Source: Onthomorpha sp937906975 (lineage in GTDB: Bacteria > Bacteroidota > Bacteroidia > Bacteroidales > P3). Taken from it: DNA of 64,000 nt. The DNA is taken from NCBI GenBank assembly GCA_045614605.1, contig JAZLDH010000022.1, forward strand, positions 1-64,000. The letters run 5' to 3'. Positions 7,265-15,891 of the stretch are shown here, one piece after another. The notes under the pieces were generated by a model. The model worked only from the letters and a program-made list of their open reading frames with translations, searched no databases and was not told where the DNA came from. Numbering within the stretch: position 1 is the first letter of the stretch; every line of letters begins with the position of its first letter. Both the position numbers and the translations under genes were made by a program.

Positions 7265-9976
7265 ATGACAAAAAAGTACGTTTACACTTTTGGTGGTAAG
7301 ACCGCAGAAGGTAAGGCAGATATGAAGAATCTGCTTGGGGGAAAAGGAGCAAATTTGGCAGAAATGTGTCATTTAGGATTACCTGTTCCAGCTGGATTAA
7401 CAATTACAACAGAATGCTGTACTGATTACTATGCAAACGGTTGTCAATTACCAGAAGGCTTAATGGAACAAGTTAAAGAAGGTCTTAAAAACGCCGAACA
7501 AGTAATGGGAATGACTTATGGTGATAAGGATAATTGCTTGTTAGTATCTTGTCGTTCAGGAGCAAGAAGCTCAATGCCAGGAATGATGGATACAGTTTTG
7601 AATATAGGATTATGTTCTGAAACAATACCAGGATTGATTAAGAAAACTGACAACCCTCGTTTTGTTTACGATTCATACAGACGTTTAATCATGATGTATG
7701 CTGACGTTGTAATGGAAAAAGCTGAAGGCTTAGAACCATGTAAAGGCGTTGGTATTCGTAGATTGCTTGATGATATGTTTGACGAATACAAACATTCAAA
7801 AGGATACAAGCAAGATACTGATCTTACAACTGAGGATTTGATGTATTTAGCAGAAGAATTCAAAAAAGTTGTAAAAGAAAACATCGGCGTAGAGTTCCCT
7901 GACGATGCTCAAAAGCAATTAGAAGGTGGAATTAGAGCCGTATTCAAATCTTGGAACGGTAAAAAAGCTGTTGCTTACAGAAGAATTGAAGGTATTCCTG
8001 ATGATTGGGGAACTGCAGTAAACGTTCAAGCAATGGTATTCGGTAACATGGGTAACGATTCTGCAACAGGGGTGGCATTTACTCGTAACCCAGCAAACGG
8101 AGATAATCAATTCTATGGAGAATGGTTGATAAACGCACAAGGAGAAGACGTTGTTGCAGGTATCAGAACACCAAATCCATTGAACAGCGAAACAAAAACA
8201 GAACAAAACAAGCACTTACCTTCAATGCAAGAGGTAATGCCTGAAACATATAAAGAACTTTGCGATATCAGAGAAATATTAGAAAAGAATTTCCGTGATA
8301 TGCTTGATATCGAGTTCACAATTCAAAACAACAAATTGTACATGCTTCAATGCCGTGTTGGAAAAAGAACAGGTGTTGCTGCAGTTACAATGGCAATGGA
8401 AATGCTTGGCGAAGGCTTAATCTCAGAAAAAGAAGCTATTTGCAGAGTATCTCCAGAACAATTAGATGAATTACTTCACCCAATCTTAGACGCAAAAGAA
8501 GAAGCTAAACACACAGTAATCGCACAAGGTTTACCAGCAGGTCCTGGTGGTGCAGTGGGAGTGATAGCTCTTACAAGCGAAGAAGCAATGCGTCTTGAAA
8601 AAGCAGGAATCGCTAACATCTTAGTAAGAGAAGAAACAAACCCAGAAGATGTTGAAGGTATGCGTGCTGCAACAGGTATCTTAACAGAAAGAGGTGGTAT
8701 GACATCTCACGCTGCCTTAGTTGCAAGAGGATGGGGTAAATGTTGTATAGTAGGATGCAGTTCATTAAAAATAGATATGAACGCAAAAACAGTTTCAATG
8801 GGCGGAAAAACTTACAAAGAAGGAGAAACTTTGAGTTTGAACGGAACAAGAGGAACAGTTTACGAAGGAGCATTACCAACAATCAACGCATCAGAAAACG
8901 AATTATTTAAACAATTCATGCAATTGGTTGATAAATATAGAACAATGGGCGTAAGAACAAATGCTGACAACCCACAAGACGCTGCACAAGCAATAGAATT
9001 TGGAGCAGAAGGTATAGGATTGTTCAGAATTGAGCACATGTTCTACGGAGAAAACTCTGAAAAACCATTAGCAATATTAAGAAAAATGATTCTTTCTGGC
9101 TCAACAGAAGAAAGAAAACACTGGTTGAACGAATTATTACCATATATCAAACAAGCAGTAAAAGGAACAATGCAAGTTATGAACGGAAAACCAGTAACAT
9201 TCCGTTTGATCGACCCTCCTTTGCATGAATTTGTGCCACACACACAAGAAAATGTAGAAGCTTTAGCAAAAGAATTAGGAATTGCAACAGAAGAATTAAA
9301 TAAGAGAATTGAAGCATTGGAAGAAGTAAACCCAATGATGGGATTAAGAGGTGTACGTTTAGGAATCACTTATCCTGAGATTACAGAAACTCAATTCAGA
9401 GCATTATTTGAAGCAGAGTCAGAATTAAGAAAAGAAGGCTTTGATCCACACTTAGAAATCATGGTTCCATTGACAATATCTGTAACAGAACTTAAACACC
9501 AAAAAGCAATTTGCGATAGAGTTCACGCAGAAGTTGAAGCAGAAACAAGCTCTAAGATAGATTACTTGTACGGAACAATGATAGAAATCCCAAGAGCAAC
9601 ATTGGTAGCAGACAAAATAGCAGAAGTAGCAGACTTCTTCTCATTTGGAACAAACGACTTGACACAAATGACCTTTGGATTCTCTCGTGATGACGTAAAT
9701 GGTATTTTAGAAACATATCAAAGCGAAAAAATAATCCCTGCAGACCCATTCCAAACATTAGACCAAGAAGGAGTAGGACAATTAGTTACATTGGGAGTTC
9801 AAAGAGGACGTGCAACAAAACAAAACCTAAAAGTAGGAGTTTGTGGAGAACACGGAGGAGATCCAGAATCAGTTAAATTCTTCTTCAAAAATGGAATGAA
9901 CTATGTATCATGTTCACCATTTAGAGTACCGGTTGCAAGACTTGCAGCAGCACAAGCAGCAGTAAGCGAAAAATAA
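7265..9976 (+). CDS. ppdK: Pyruvate, phosphate dikinase
   Basis: PPDK interconverts ATP + Pi + pyruvate with AMP + PPi + phosphoenolpyruvate in the cytoplasm. In anaerobes it often runs glycolysis in the PPi-linked direction or makes PEP for carboxylation to oxaloacetate. The 903-aa length is normal. The N-terminal ATP-grasp half opens with KNLLGGKGANLAEM. The swivelling phosphohistidine domain has GGMTSHAALVARG with catalytic His at 482. The C-terminal PEP-utilising barrel ends with the VGVCGEHGGDP motif (catalytic Cys at 860). The gene stands alone between a promoter-like element and a terminator. Codons are orderly and A-ending, consistent with high expression. Confidence 0.97.
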   Translation: MTKKYVYTFGGKTAEGKADMKNLLGGKGANLAEMCHLGLPVPAGLTITTECCTDYYANGCQLPEGLMEQVKEGLKNAEQVMGMTYGDKDNCLLVSCRSGARSSMPGMMDTVLNIGLCSETIPGLIKKTDNPRFVYDSYRRLIMMYADVVMEKAEGLEPCKGVGIRRLLDDMFDEYKHSKGYKQDTDLTTEDLMYLAEEFKKVVKENIGVEFPDDAQKQLEGGIRAVFKSWNGKKAVAYRRIEGIPDDWGTAVNVQAMVFGNMGNDSATGVAFTRNPANGDNQFYGEWLINAQGEDVVAGIRTPNPLNSETKTEQNKHLPSMQEVMPETYKELCDIREILEKNFRDMLDIEFTIQNNKLYMLQCRVGKRTGVAAVTMAMEMLGEGLISEKEAICRVSPEQLDELLHPILDAKEEAKHTVIAQGLPAGPGGAVGVIALTSEEAMRLEKAGIANILVREETNPEDVEGMRAATGILTERGGMTSHAALVARGWGKCCIVGCSSLKIDMNAKTVSMGGKTYKEGETLSLNGTRGTVYEGALPTINASENELFKQFMQLVDKYRTMGVRTNADNPQDAAQAIEFGAEGIGLFRIEHMFYGENSEKPLAILRKMILSGSTEERKHWLNELLPYIKQAVKGTMQVMNGKPVTFRLIDPPLHEFVPHTQENVEALAKELGIATEELNKRIEALEEVNPMMGLRGVRLGITYPEITETQFRALFEAESELRKEGFDPHLEIMVPLTISVTELKHQKAICDRVHAEVEAETSSKIDYLYGTMIEIPRATLVADKIAEVADFFSFGTNDLTQMTFGFSRDDVNGILETYQSEKIIPADPFQTLDQEGVGQLVTLGVQRGRATKQNLKVGVCGEHGGDPESVKFFFKNGMNYVSCSPFRVPVARLAAAQAAVSEK

Positions 9977-10000
9977 TAAAAACCGAAATACATAAAACAC

Positions 10001-10036
10001 AAAAGGCGATTGATATTATTTCAGTCGCCTTTTTTT
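10001..10036 (+). terminator. Rho-independent terminator after ppdK
   Basis: An AAAAGGCGATTGA arm pairs with TCAGTCGCCTTTT (one G-T pair) and is followed by seven T. The same stem recurs on the other strand at 11591-11622, beyond the next gene. Confidence 0.85.
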
Positions 10037-10055
10037 GTTTGCTTAATACGAATAA

Positions 10056-11405
10056 TTAACTTAAAAATATATTTGATAAAGCATATAATGGAATAATTTC
10101 AATTTTGTTCATTACATTAAAGTTTTCTAATGAAGAACGAATGCCGTATTCTAAATTTTTATCCATTAAGAATTGATACATGCTTTTCATAGAACCAGAT
10201 GTGCCTGATTTTATTTCTATAGGTACAACTTTGTTTTCTTTTACTATAACATAATCCACTTCTGCTTGTGCTCCGCGAGATAGATTTTGCCAATAGTATA
10301 GCTCATGCCTTTGTGTAGGAATATTGTATTTAAGCAATTCCAAACCAGCAACCATTTCTGTTATATTTCCTTTGTTCGTTAAGTCGGAAGCAGCGCCAAT
10401 AAGAATAAGTTTTGATAATTCAGATTGCCCATTTGTATTCTCTAAACTTAATAAACGTAACAATAAACCACTATCTAAAAATATATATTTAATAAACTTG
10501 TCGTTTGCTTGAGCTCCAAGAGGAATGCCGTTAGCAGCTGTATGTATTATTGGCTTAATTAAGCCAGCATCTTTTAGTAATTCCAAAGCAACTTTTACTT
10601 TTTCGCTACGGTAATTTCCTTGTACCTGACTATAAACAAATTTATTACCTATTTGCAAGGCAACGCTACGAAGTGTTTGGCGAAGTAGCATAGAGTCAAT
10701 CTTATCTTCGTATTTTGAAAAATCATCTTCGTATGCAAGTATAATATCATCTTGTATTTGTTGACATTTAAGAAAATCGTTAGTTTCAACCCAAGTGCTT
10801 ACAACTTCAGGCATACCACCTACCATGAGATAGTTACGAAATGCCTCTGTTAATTTAGTATGTAGAGCATCAAAAACAGGATTTTGAGAAGACGAATTTT
10901 GTTTTACATCTATCCAACTTGAATTACCATTTGCAACAAGAAATTCGTCAAAAGACATTGGGTACATAAATAAAGAACGTACCCTTCCTACACCAAAAGA
11001 TGTTATTTTCTTTAAAGCAAATTCAAGTAATGAACCTGCAGCTATGAGATGTAATTCAGGATAATCTTCATAAAAGAACCATAAACTATGTATTGCATCA
11101 CTGCAAGCTTGAATCTCATCTAAAAAAACTAAAGTTTCATTAGGAATAATAGGAATACCATAAAAAGCAGATAAACGAGAAGTAATTTCTTTGGGTTTTA
11201 AATTTCCTGTAAATATAGACCTTATTTCTTTATCTCTTTCAAAGTTTACTTCCATGAAGTATTTAAAACTTTTACCTAATTGACGTATAGCAGAAGATTT
11301 ACCTACTTGTCTTGCACCACGCAATAATAAAGGCTTATGATTATTATCATCTTTCCATTCTAATAAATACTTGTCAATAGCTCTTGAATAGTAGTTTTTT
11401 TTCAT
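10056..11405 (-). CDS. AAA ATPase with DUF4143 domain
   Basis: A 449-aa member of the large prokaryotic AAA_14/DUF4143 family. The Walker A motif GARQVGKS is near residue 30, and the Walker B strand LVFLDEIQ is in the first 110 residues. The C-terminal half (DUF4143) contains the PD-(D/E)XK-like strands DYVIVKENKVVPIEIKSG usual in this family. Cellular role is unknown; these proteins are numerous in Bacteroidota and have been proposed to act in DNA- or defence-linked processes, without firm proof. It is a single gene enclosed by two inverted copies of a terminator. A -7 element (11426-11433) and a 33-bp tandem repeat lie directly upstream, suggesting specific control. Confidence 0.9.
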   Translation of the reverse strand: MKKNYYSRAIDKYLLEWKDDNNHKPLLLRGARQVGKSSAIRQLGKSFKYFMEVNFERDKEIRSIFTGNLKPKEITSRLSAFYGIPIIPNETLVFLDEIQACSDAIHSLWFFYEDYPELHLIAAGSLLEFALKKITSFGVGRVRSLFMYPMSFDEFLVANGNSSWIDVKQNSSSQNPVFDALHTKLTEAFRNYLMVGGMPEVVSTWVETNDFLKCQQIQDDIILAYEDDFSKYEDKIDSMLLRQTLRSVALQIGNKFVYSQVQGNYRSEKVKVALELLKDAGLIKPIIHTAANGIPLGAQANDKFIKYIFLDSGLLLRLLSLENTNGQSELSKLILIGAASDLTNKGNITEMVAGLELLKYNIPTQRHELYYWQNLSRGAQAEVDYVIVKENKVVPIEIKSGTSGSMKSMYQFLMDKNLEYGIRSSLENFNVMNKIEIIPLYALSNIFLS

Positions 11406-11425
11406 AAAATCCTAATATTTTGATG

Positions 11426-11433
11426 CAAAGATA
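11426..11433 (-). promoter_or_regulatory. -7 promoter element of the DUF4143 ATPase gene
   Basis: TATCTTTG on the minus strand lies about 20 nt before the ATG. No TTTG occurs at the ideal -33 distance; instead the first unit of the 33-bp tandem repeat covers that position. Confidence 0.6.
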
Positions 11434-11441
11434 ATAAAAAT

Positions 11442-11527
11442 GTAAAAAGTCAGATATAAAAATACTTGTTTTTTGTAAAAAGTCAGACATAAAAACCTTT
11501 GTTTTTTGTGAAAAGTCAGAGATAACT
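11442..11527. repeat. 33-bp tandem repeat upstream of the ATPase gene
   Basis: The word GTRAAAAGTCAGA (with one extra A in the first two copies) starts at 11442, 11475 and 11508, a period of exactly 33 bp, and is followed by conserved ATAAAAA and TTGTTTTTT blocks. There are about 2.6 units. A short minus-strand frame across them encodes an SDFLQKT-type 11-residue repeat, but that is a by-product of 33 being divisible by three. The position at and behind the promoter suggests operator sites. Confidence 0.75.
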
Positions 11528-11590
11528 ATAATAATAGAATTTGCAAAGCAAAGAATTAGCAAAATAATCCTAAGGAAAAATATAGTAAAT

Positions 11591-11622
11591 AAAAAAGGCG
11601 ACTGAAAATCTCAATCGCCTTG
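11591..11622 (-). terminator. Terminator of the riboswitch-controlled operon
   Basis: Read on the minus strand, AAGGCGATTGA pairs with TCAGTCGCCTT and runs into six T. It lies 20 nt after the stop of the leucine-rich-repeat gene, and its stem is the same as in the ppdK terminator. Confidence 0.85.
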
Positions 11623-11642
11623 TGTTTGTTAATGAAAAAACA

Positions 11643-12695
11643 TTATTCTTTAATTGCTTTTTGTGTAATGGTTTTGCCGTTTGAGTGTAGTTTTAAGTAG
11701 TATGCGCCTGCTGGTAATGCAGAGATATTTATTTTTTCTGTGTTTTCGGCTTTCATAACTACCTTTCCGCTAAGCTCTATCACTTCTACTGCATCAATTC
11801 TTGTAGAGAAATTGATTTCATCTTTTGTTGGGTTAGGGTAGAAGCTAAGAGTTGTGTTTTCCATATCAAGCAAAGATGAGTTATCTACTATTTCTGCAAA
11901 ATTAGCTATTAGGTTTGTGTCGCTTGTTAGGTTGATGTATCTTGGATTTTCGGTGTTTCCGTCATTCCAACTTACAAATTCGTAACATGGATTGGCAGTT
12001 GCTGTTAGCATTGCACTTTCGCAATCGCTTGTAACTATAACTTCTCCAAATGCAGTGTCGTTTGCAGTGGCATTAACAGTGTAAATGATTTCAGAAATTC
12101 TGCCTGCAAATAATTGTCCCCAAAGATTAGTGGTGTCGGAATAGGCAGATAAATTTCCGCATGCAACACTTAATGTAGCGGTGCTAACATCTGGGAAAAC
12201 AAAACTATTTTCCAATACAGGAGGTTGTGTAGCTAAGCAAGTAATGTTTTGTAAGGCGTTGCAATCATAGAAAGTTCCGTCGCTTAGTTCTGTAATTCCG
12301 CTTCCGATTGTAACGGATTCAAGAGAAGAGCAGTTATAAAAAACTTCCCACCCCATAGATGTAACTGCGTTTGGAATGACAAGTGAGTTCAAAGCAGTGC
12401 AATAATAAAATGCAAAGCTTTCTATTGTAGTTATTGTAGAGGGTAATTCTATTGAAACAAGGCTTGTACACCAAGAAAAGGCGTCTTCTCCAACGCAAGT
12501 AACGTTGTAGGTTATTCCGTTATTGGTTACTGTTTCTGGAATGATGACTGATGTTGCAGAAGAGTTACAATCTCTTACTTTTACCTCGTTTCCTGTTGTT
12601 GGTTTGTAGGTTATGTCTCCTATTGTGAAGGTGTTTTGAGCCAAAACTATATTTGAGCATAATATTATGCTGATAATAAATAATATCTTTTTCAT
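11643..12695 (-). CDS. Secreted leucine-rich-repeat protein with T9SS sorting domain
   Basis: A 350-aa secreted protein, domain by domain: a signal peptide to LAQ at residue 20; BspA-type LRR_5 repeats at about residues 50-165 (AFSWCTSLVSIELPSTIT and similar units); an InlB-B/divergent-repeat-like module at about 200-268; and a T9SS type A tail from about 283 to the end (SFYPNPTKDEINF, GAYYLKLHSNGK, TQKAIKE). It should be displayed on the cell surface through the T9SS. It starts 7 nt after the DUF4465 gene and shares the upstream cobalamin riboswitch, so it is probably made when B12 is scarce. Whether it touches cobalamin is unknown; a binding or adhesive scaffold role is inferred. Confidence 0.88.
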   Translation of the reverse strand: MKKILFIISIILCSNIVLAQNTFTIGDITYKPTTGNEVKVRDCNSSATSVIIPETVTNNGITYNVTCVGEDAFSWCTSLVSIELPSTITTIESFAFYYCTALNSLVIPNAVTSMGWEVFYNCSSLESVTIGSGITELSDGTFYDCNALQNITCLATQPPVLENSFVFPDVSTATLSVACGNLSAYSDTTNLWGQLFAGRISEIIYTVNATANDTAFGEVIVTSDCESAMLTATANPCYEFVSWNDGNTENPRYINLTSDTNLIANFAEIVDNSSLLDMENTTLSFYPNPTKDEINFSTRIDAVEVIELSGKVVMKAENTEKINISALPAGAYYLKLHSNGKTITQKAIKE

Positions 12696-12702
12696 ATCCG
12701 TC

Positions 12703-14301
12703 TTATTTTACTATTAGTTTTTGTGTTTTTACTATGTTTTCGCTTGTGATTTTAATAAAATAAACTCCCGATAGCATATTTGAGAGGTCTAATTCATAGT
12801 TGCTTTCAAATATTTCATCGTTTAACAATGTGCGTCCTTGAATATCGCTTAGTGTTATCTGTGCTTTGTTGCTCAATCCTTTTATGTTGATATTTGTTCT
12901 TTTGCTTGCAGGATTTGGAAACACGTTTACAGAAAATTCGTTTGCTAACTCCTCTTTTAAAGATGAAGATTCAGCACTGCTATAATAAGAAAACGCATCT
13001 ATACAAAAGTAAGCTGGTACATTTATTCCATAACCTGAATCGTCATTTGATGAAAGTGTGAAAATAACCTTATGACATTCACCCAAAGAAGTTAAGTTCA
13101 TATACTTCCATTCTCCAACAATTCCGTTTGCATCGGCTAATGGATAAGATACATCGCTGGTTACTGCTCCGTTTTCATCATATCCTGTTGCTATAATGTT
13201 TAAAAAGTAATTGTTTTGTGGGAAATTGGCAGATGACATATAAGAATAAGCCGAAGAAGAGTTGTTTACATAAACTCCAATTGGGCTAAATGCAGTATTA
13301 TCTTCCCTTTTTATTACATTATGTTCCGCAGTCCCTGCCCAATCACTGTAATATCCTACCATATATGTGCTTCCAGGATTTTCCAATCCCATTAAAGATT
13401 GAGCAGAATAGTAAGGTTGGTTGTCGGTTATGTGGTTTGAAGGTCCAAATCCGCAAGCAAACATTCCGTCATAAAGACCTAATGCTTCAAAGCTTAAACC
13501 TCCACTAAGATATGAAAGTCTGTAATTTCCCTCACTATCAATCGTTCCATTATCAGCAGAAATTATTTCGTGAGAATCAGCATTTGTAAGAAGCCCTTCA
13601 AAATCTGCCACCTGATATGCCTCTCCTTGATTGATAACTCCAAGACCTGTGAAATCAAATCCTGTTGCCCAACCACCAGATTGTGCATCGTAAATAATGT
13701 TTCCATGAGAATCGGTATCAACACCGCCAATCACATCAACCAAACGCACAAATCTAACGTTGTTTCTGTCAAAAAACTCATCATCATCTATTTCTGCTAA
13801 ATCAAAAGGCGTTCCCCAACCAACTTCATACTTACCTGCTAAATTATTCATTAACTCTGGTGCAAGGGAAGAAGAAGTTGTGTAACTTGTTGCAGGAAAA
13901 CGATAGAAATGTTGCCCATCGCTACTTACTTCTACGAAAGCTATTTCAAGATATGTTGAAGTAAATCCATTTTCAAACACGCAGAAATCAACGCCTTCGC
14001 CATCTACTATTGGGGCTTCAAATGTTACTAATGCAACTCCGCCTTCTCCCAAGGCAACTGCCGTTGTTGTTGTGCTATCTGGAAGACCCTGTGCCATATA
14101 TGGCTGTCCGTAAGAAGCAAAGTTTGTAGTGGAGTTTTGTTGATAGCCTCTTTGGACTTCAACTCCAAATGCCCATGATTGGATTCTTGAATCGTGAAGG
14201 CTGATTGCTTGACAGCCTTCTGTGCCTACGGCTCCGTCAAATTGAGCATAAGCAGATACTGCTACAAATAGCGTAGCTAAACATACGATAATTCTTTTCA
14301 T
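12703..14301 (-). CDS. DUF4465 domain protein with T9SS sorting domain
   Basis: This 532-aa exported protein has a signal peptide ending AYAQ (residue 19) and an N-terminal region resembling cell-surface proteins with a YDxxF-like sandwich (residues about 25-225). A DUF4465 domain follows (about 228-435, with FEGLLTN at its start and SGGLSFEA). The T9SS type A tail begins at about 455 (NVFPNPASKRTNI) and ends TQKLIVK. From memory, DUF4465 proteins are recurrent members of B12-riboswitch regulons in Bacteroidota and some were reported to bind cobalamin at the surface. The riboswitch directly upstream agrees with that. This is the first gene of a two-gene operon. Cobalamin capture is the best functional guess, not proven here. 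Confidence 0.88.
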   Translation of the reverse strand: MKRIIVCLATLFVAVSAYAQFDGAVGTEGCQAISLHDSRIQSWAFGVEVQRGYQQNSTTNFASYGQPYMAQGLPDSTTTTAVALGEGGVALVTFEAPIVDGEGVDFCVFENGFTSTYLEIAFVEVSSDGQHFYRFPATSYTTSSSLAPELMNNLAGKYEVGWGTPFDLAEIDDDEFFDRNNVRFVRLVDVIGGVDTDSHGNIIYDAQSGGWATGFDFTGLGVINQGEAYQVADFEGLLTNADSHEIISADNGTIDSEGNYRLSYLSGGLSFEALGLYDGMFACGFGPSNHITDNQPYYSAQSLMGLENPGSTYMVGYYSDWAGTAEHNVIKREDNTAFSPIGVYVNNSSSAYSYMSSANFPQNNYFLNIIATGYDENGAVTSDVSYPLADANGIVGEWKYMNLTSLGECHKVIFTLSSNDDSGYGINVPAYFCIDAFSYYSSAESSSLKEELANEFSVNVFPNPASKRTNINIKGLSNKAQITLSDIQGRTLLNDEIFESNYELDLSNMLSGVYFIKITSENIVKTQKLIVK

Positions 14302-14437
14302 TTCTCTATTGTTTTAAGTTTAAAAATTATTTCAAAATTCAAAACATAGAGCTTCAAAAAAAGTAAAGACAAACTCGCTGAAATAAATCCTGCATCTAAT
14401 GTCTAAAGCTCTTTCCTCGAAAGCTCAAAACTTTAAA

Positions 14438-14612
14438 ACAAAAGGCAGGTCTTCTGACTCGTTCAATACCGATAGCCTTCCCATCATTTTCTTTCTGACA
14501 GTGGCAAAAGATATTTCGGTATCTTTGTTATGAACTCACAGCAGCGGGACTGTTTGGGATTTTCACCCAATTCCCTTTTAATCTCTGCGTAGAGAACCCT
14601 TTGCGGCTGCAA
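14438..14612 (-). ncRNA. Cobalamin riboswitch
   Basis: On the minus strand the conserved blocks appear in order. The leading stem has GGGTTCTC near 14600. The GGTGAAAATCCC block is at about 14556-14568, followed by GTCCCGCTGCTGTGA (14550-14536). The long variable region contains GCCACTGTCAG. The B12 box GTCAGAAGACCTGCC is at 14458-14444. The RNA ends about 135 nt before the DUF4465 start. Family knowledge: adenosyl- or methylcobalamin binding shuts off the downstream genes. No clear T-run terminator follows, so control may be translational or act on the downstream leader. Confidence 0.93.
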
Positions 14613-14682
14613 AATTATAAATAAAAATCAAAGTAACAAAATTTTATTGTTTTTCTTGCGTTATGTTTTCATAAGTATCTAT

Positions 14683-15891
14683 ATGAAAAAGCATTGTTTT
14701 TTTATTGTTTTCTCTTTGGCTTGTTTTTTGCTTTCTGCACAAAGTGTGGAGCAAATATGTATTGGGGTTAATCAATACGCAAAAAGGCTTCATTCTGCTT
14801 ATTATGAAGCGGAGATTGAGCTGAATAATGGAGGGGAGTCAAAGGTTTTTTTTCATAAGGTAAGTTTTAAGAAAAACAGTCCAAGGAATAAATTTTTTGC
14901 AAAGGTGAATGCTCAAATTTATTCTGCAAATGAGTTGATTCAGCAAGTCTATTGCGATAATCAACGCTTTACTTTTGTGGATTTTTATCAGAATATAGCA
15001 GAGCAATATGAAAAAGAGGATTATGCTCTCTTTTTGACGCAAGTAGATACTAATATGATACCGAATTTTGTCTTTAATAGGCCGATTTTTGACTTAAAGG
15101 CAATAGAAAAAAGCAAGGTTCAAGTTCAAAAAAATCAAGATACCACAATCAATGGCTTTGAGTGTTTTAGCCTTGTTGAAACTTTGTTGGAATTTGATAG
15201 TGTTTCGTATGTCAGAGTGTATTATATAAGGAAAAAAGACTTTCTTCCTCTTGCTCAAAACACCATAATATTTTACTTAAATCAAGAGCAAGCAAACGTA
15301 AGTAGTAAGATTTATAATATAAGGCTTAATCGTATTGATGAAAATGCTGCTTTTCATGATAGTAGATTTGAGTTTAGCGAAAAAAATACGGGAATACATC
15401 TAAGATATAAAAGCCTTTCTGCTCTTGAAAAGCAGTGGGAGGAGCAGGAGATAAGCCATAGTACGTTTGCATACGGCTCTGAGGCTTTGGATTTTAAGGT
15501 TAAGAATTTTGAAGGCAAAGAGTTTCAACTCTCAAAACATAAAGCAGAGGTTGTTGTCTTGGCTTTCTTTTACAATAGTTGCTCTCCGTGTGTGCCGATG
15601 CTTGAAGACTTGCAAAATATCTACCTTAAATATAAGGAAAAAGGCGTTGAAATTGTTGCAATGAATCCAATAGACAAGGAAGATGAAGAAATATCATCTT
15701 TTGTTAAAGACCACAAATTTTCTTATATTGTTTCGCTAATAGAAAGAAACACAATAGAGGAAATGTATCTTGTAAGATATTTTCCAACCATATTTATAAT
15801 AGATAAAAAAGGAAGGGTTTGTTATTCACATCAAGGATATAATAGCCTTTTTTACAAAAAGATTTCAAAGGTGCTTGATTCTAAGCTTTAA
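14683..15891 (+). CDS. TlpA-like thioredoxin-fold protein with N-terminal outer-membrane-type domain
   Basis: The ATG at 14683 gives a 402-aa protein with a signal peptide ending LLSAQ near residue 20. An upstream in-frame TTG at 14647 adds only a poor extension. Residues about 25-260 form a beta-rich domain resembling lipoprotein-carrier or DUF-type folds that often precede TlpA modules in Bacteroidota. The C-terminal 130 residues are a TlpA/AhpC-type thioredoxin fold with the redox pair in NSCSPCVPML (CX2C) and the cis-Pro strand in RYFPTIFII. It likely reduces or isomerises disulfides in the periplasm; the partner is unknown. Its stop overlaps the convergent recG stop by 4 nt, so no terminator separates them. 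Confidence 0.8.
   Translation: MKKHCFFIVFSLACFLLSAQSVEQICIGVNQYAKRLHSAYYEAEIELNNGGESKVFFHKVSFKKNSPRNKFFAKVNAQIYSANELIQQVYCDNQRFTFVDFYQNIAEQYEKEDYALFLTQVDTNMIPNFVFNRPIFDLKAIEKSKVQVQKNQDTTINGFECFSLVETLLEFDSVSYVRVYYIRKKDFLPLAQNTIIFYLNQEQANVSSKIYNIRLNRIDENAAFHDSRFEFSEKNTGIHLRYKSLSALEKQWEEQEISHSTFAYGSEALDFKVKNFEGKEFQLSKHKAEVVVLAFFYNSCSPCVPMLEDLQNIYLKYKEKGVEIVAMNPIDKEDEEISSFVKDHKFSYIVSLIERNTIEEMYLVRYFPTIFIIDKKGRVCYSHQGYNSLFYKKISKVLDSKL

Noticed and set aside
7666..9758. Several minus-strand frames inside ppdK
   Set aside because: They are antisense shadows of the highly codon-biased ppdK gene.
11374..11562. 62-codon minus frame with SDFLQKT repeats upstream of the ATPase
   Set aside because: It reads through the 33-bp repeats and the promoter into the ATPase start region in another frame. 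The repeat is better explained as regulatory DNA.
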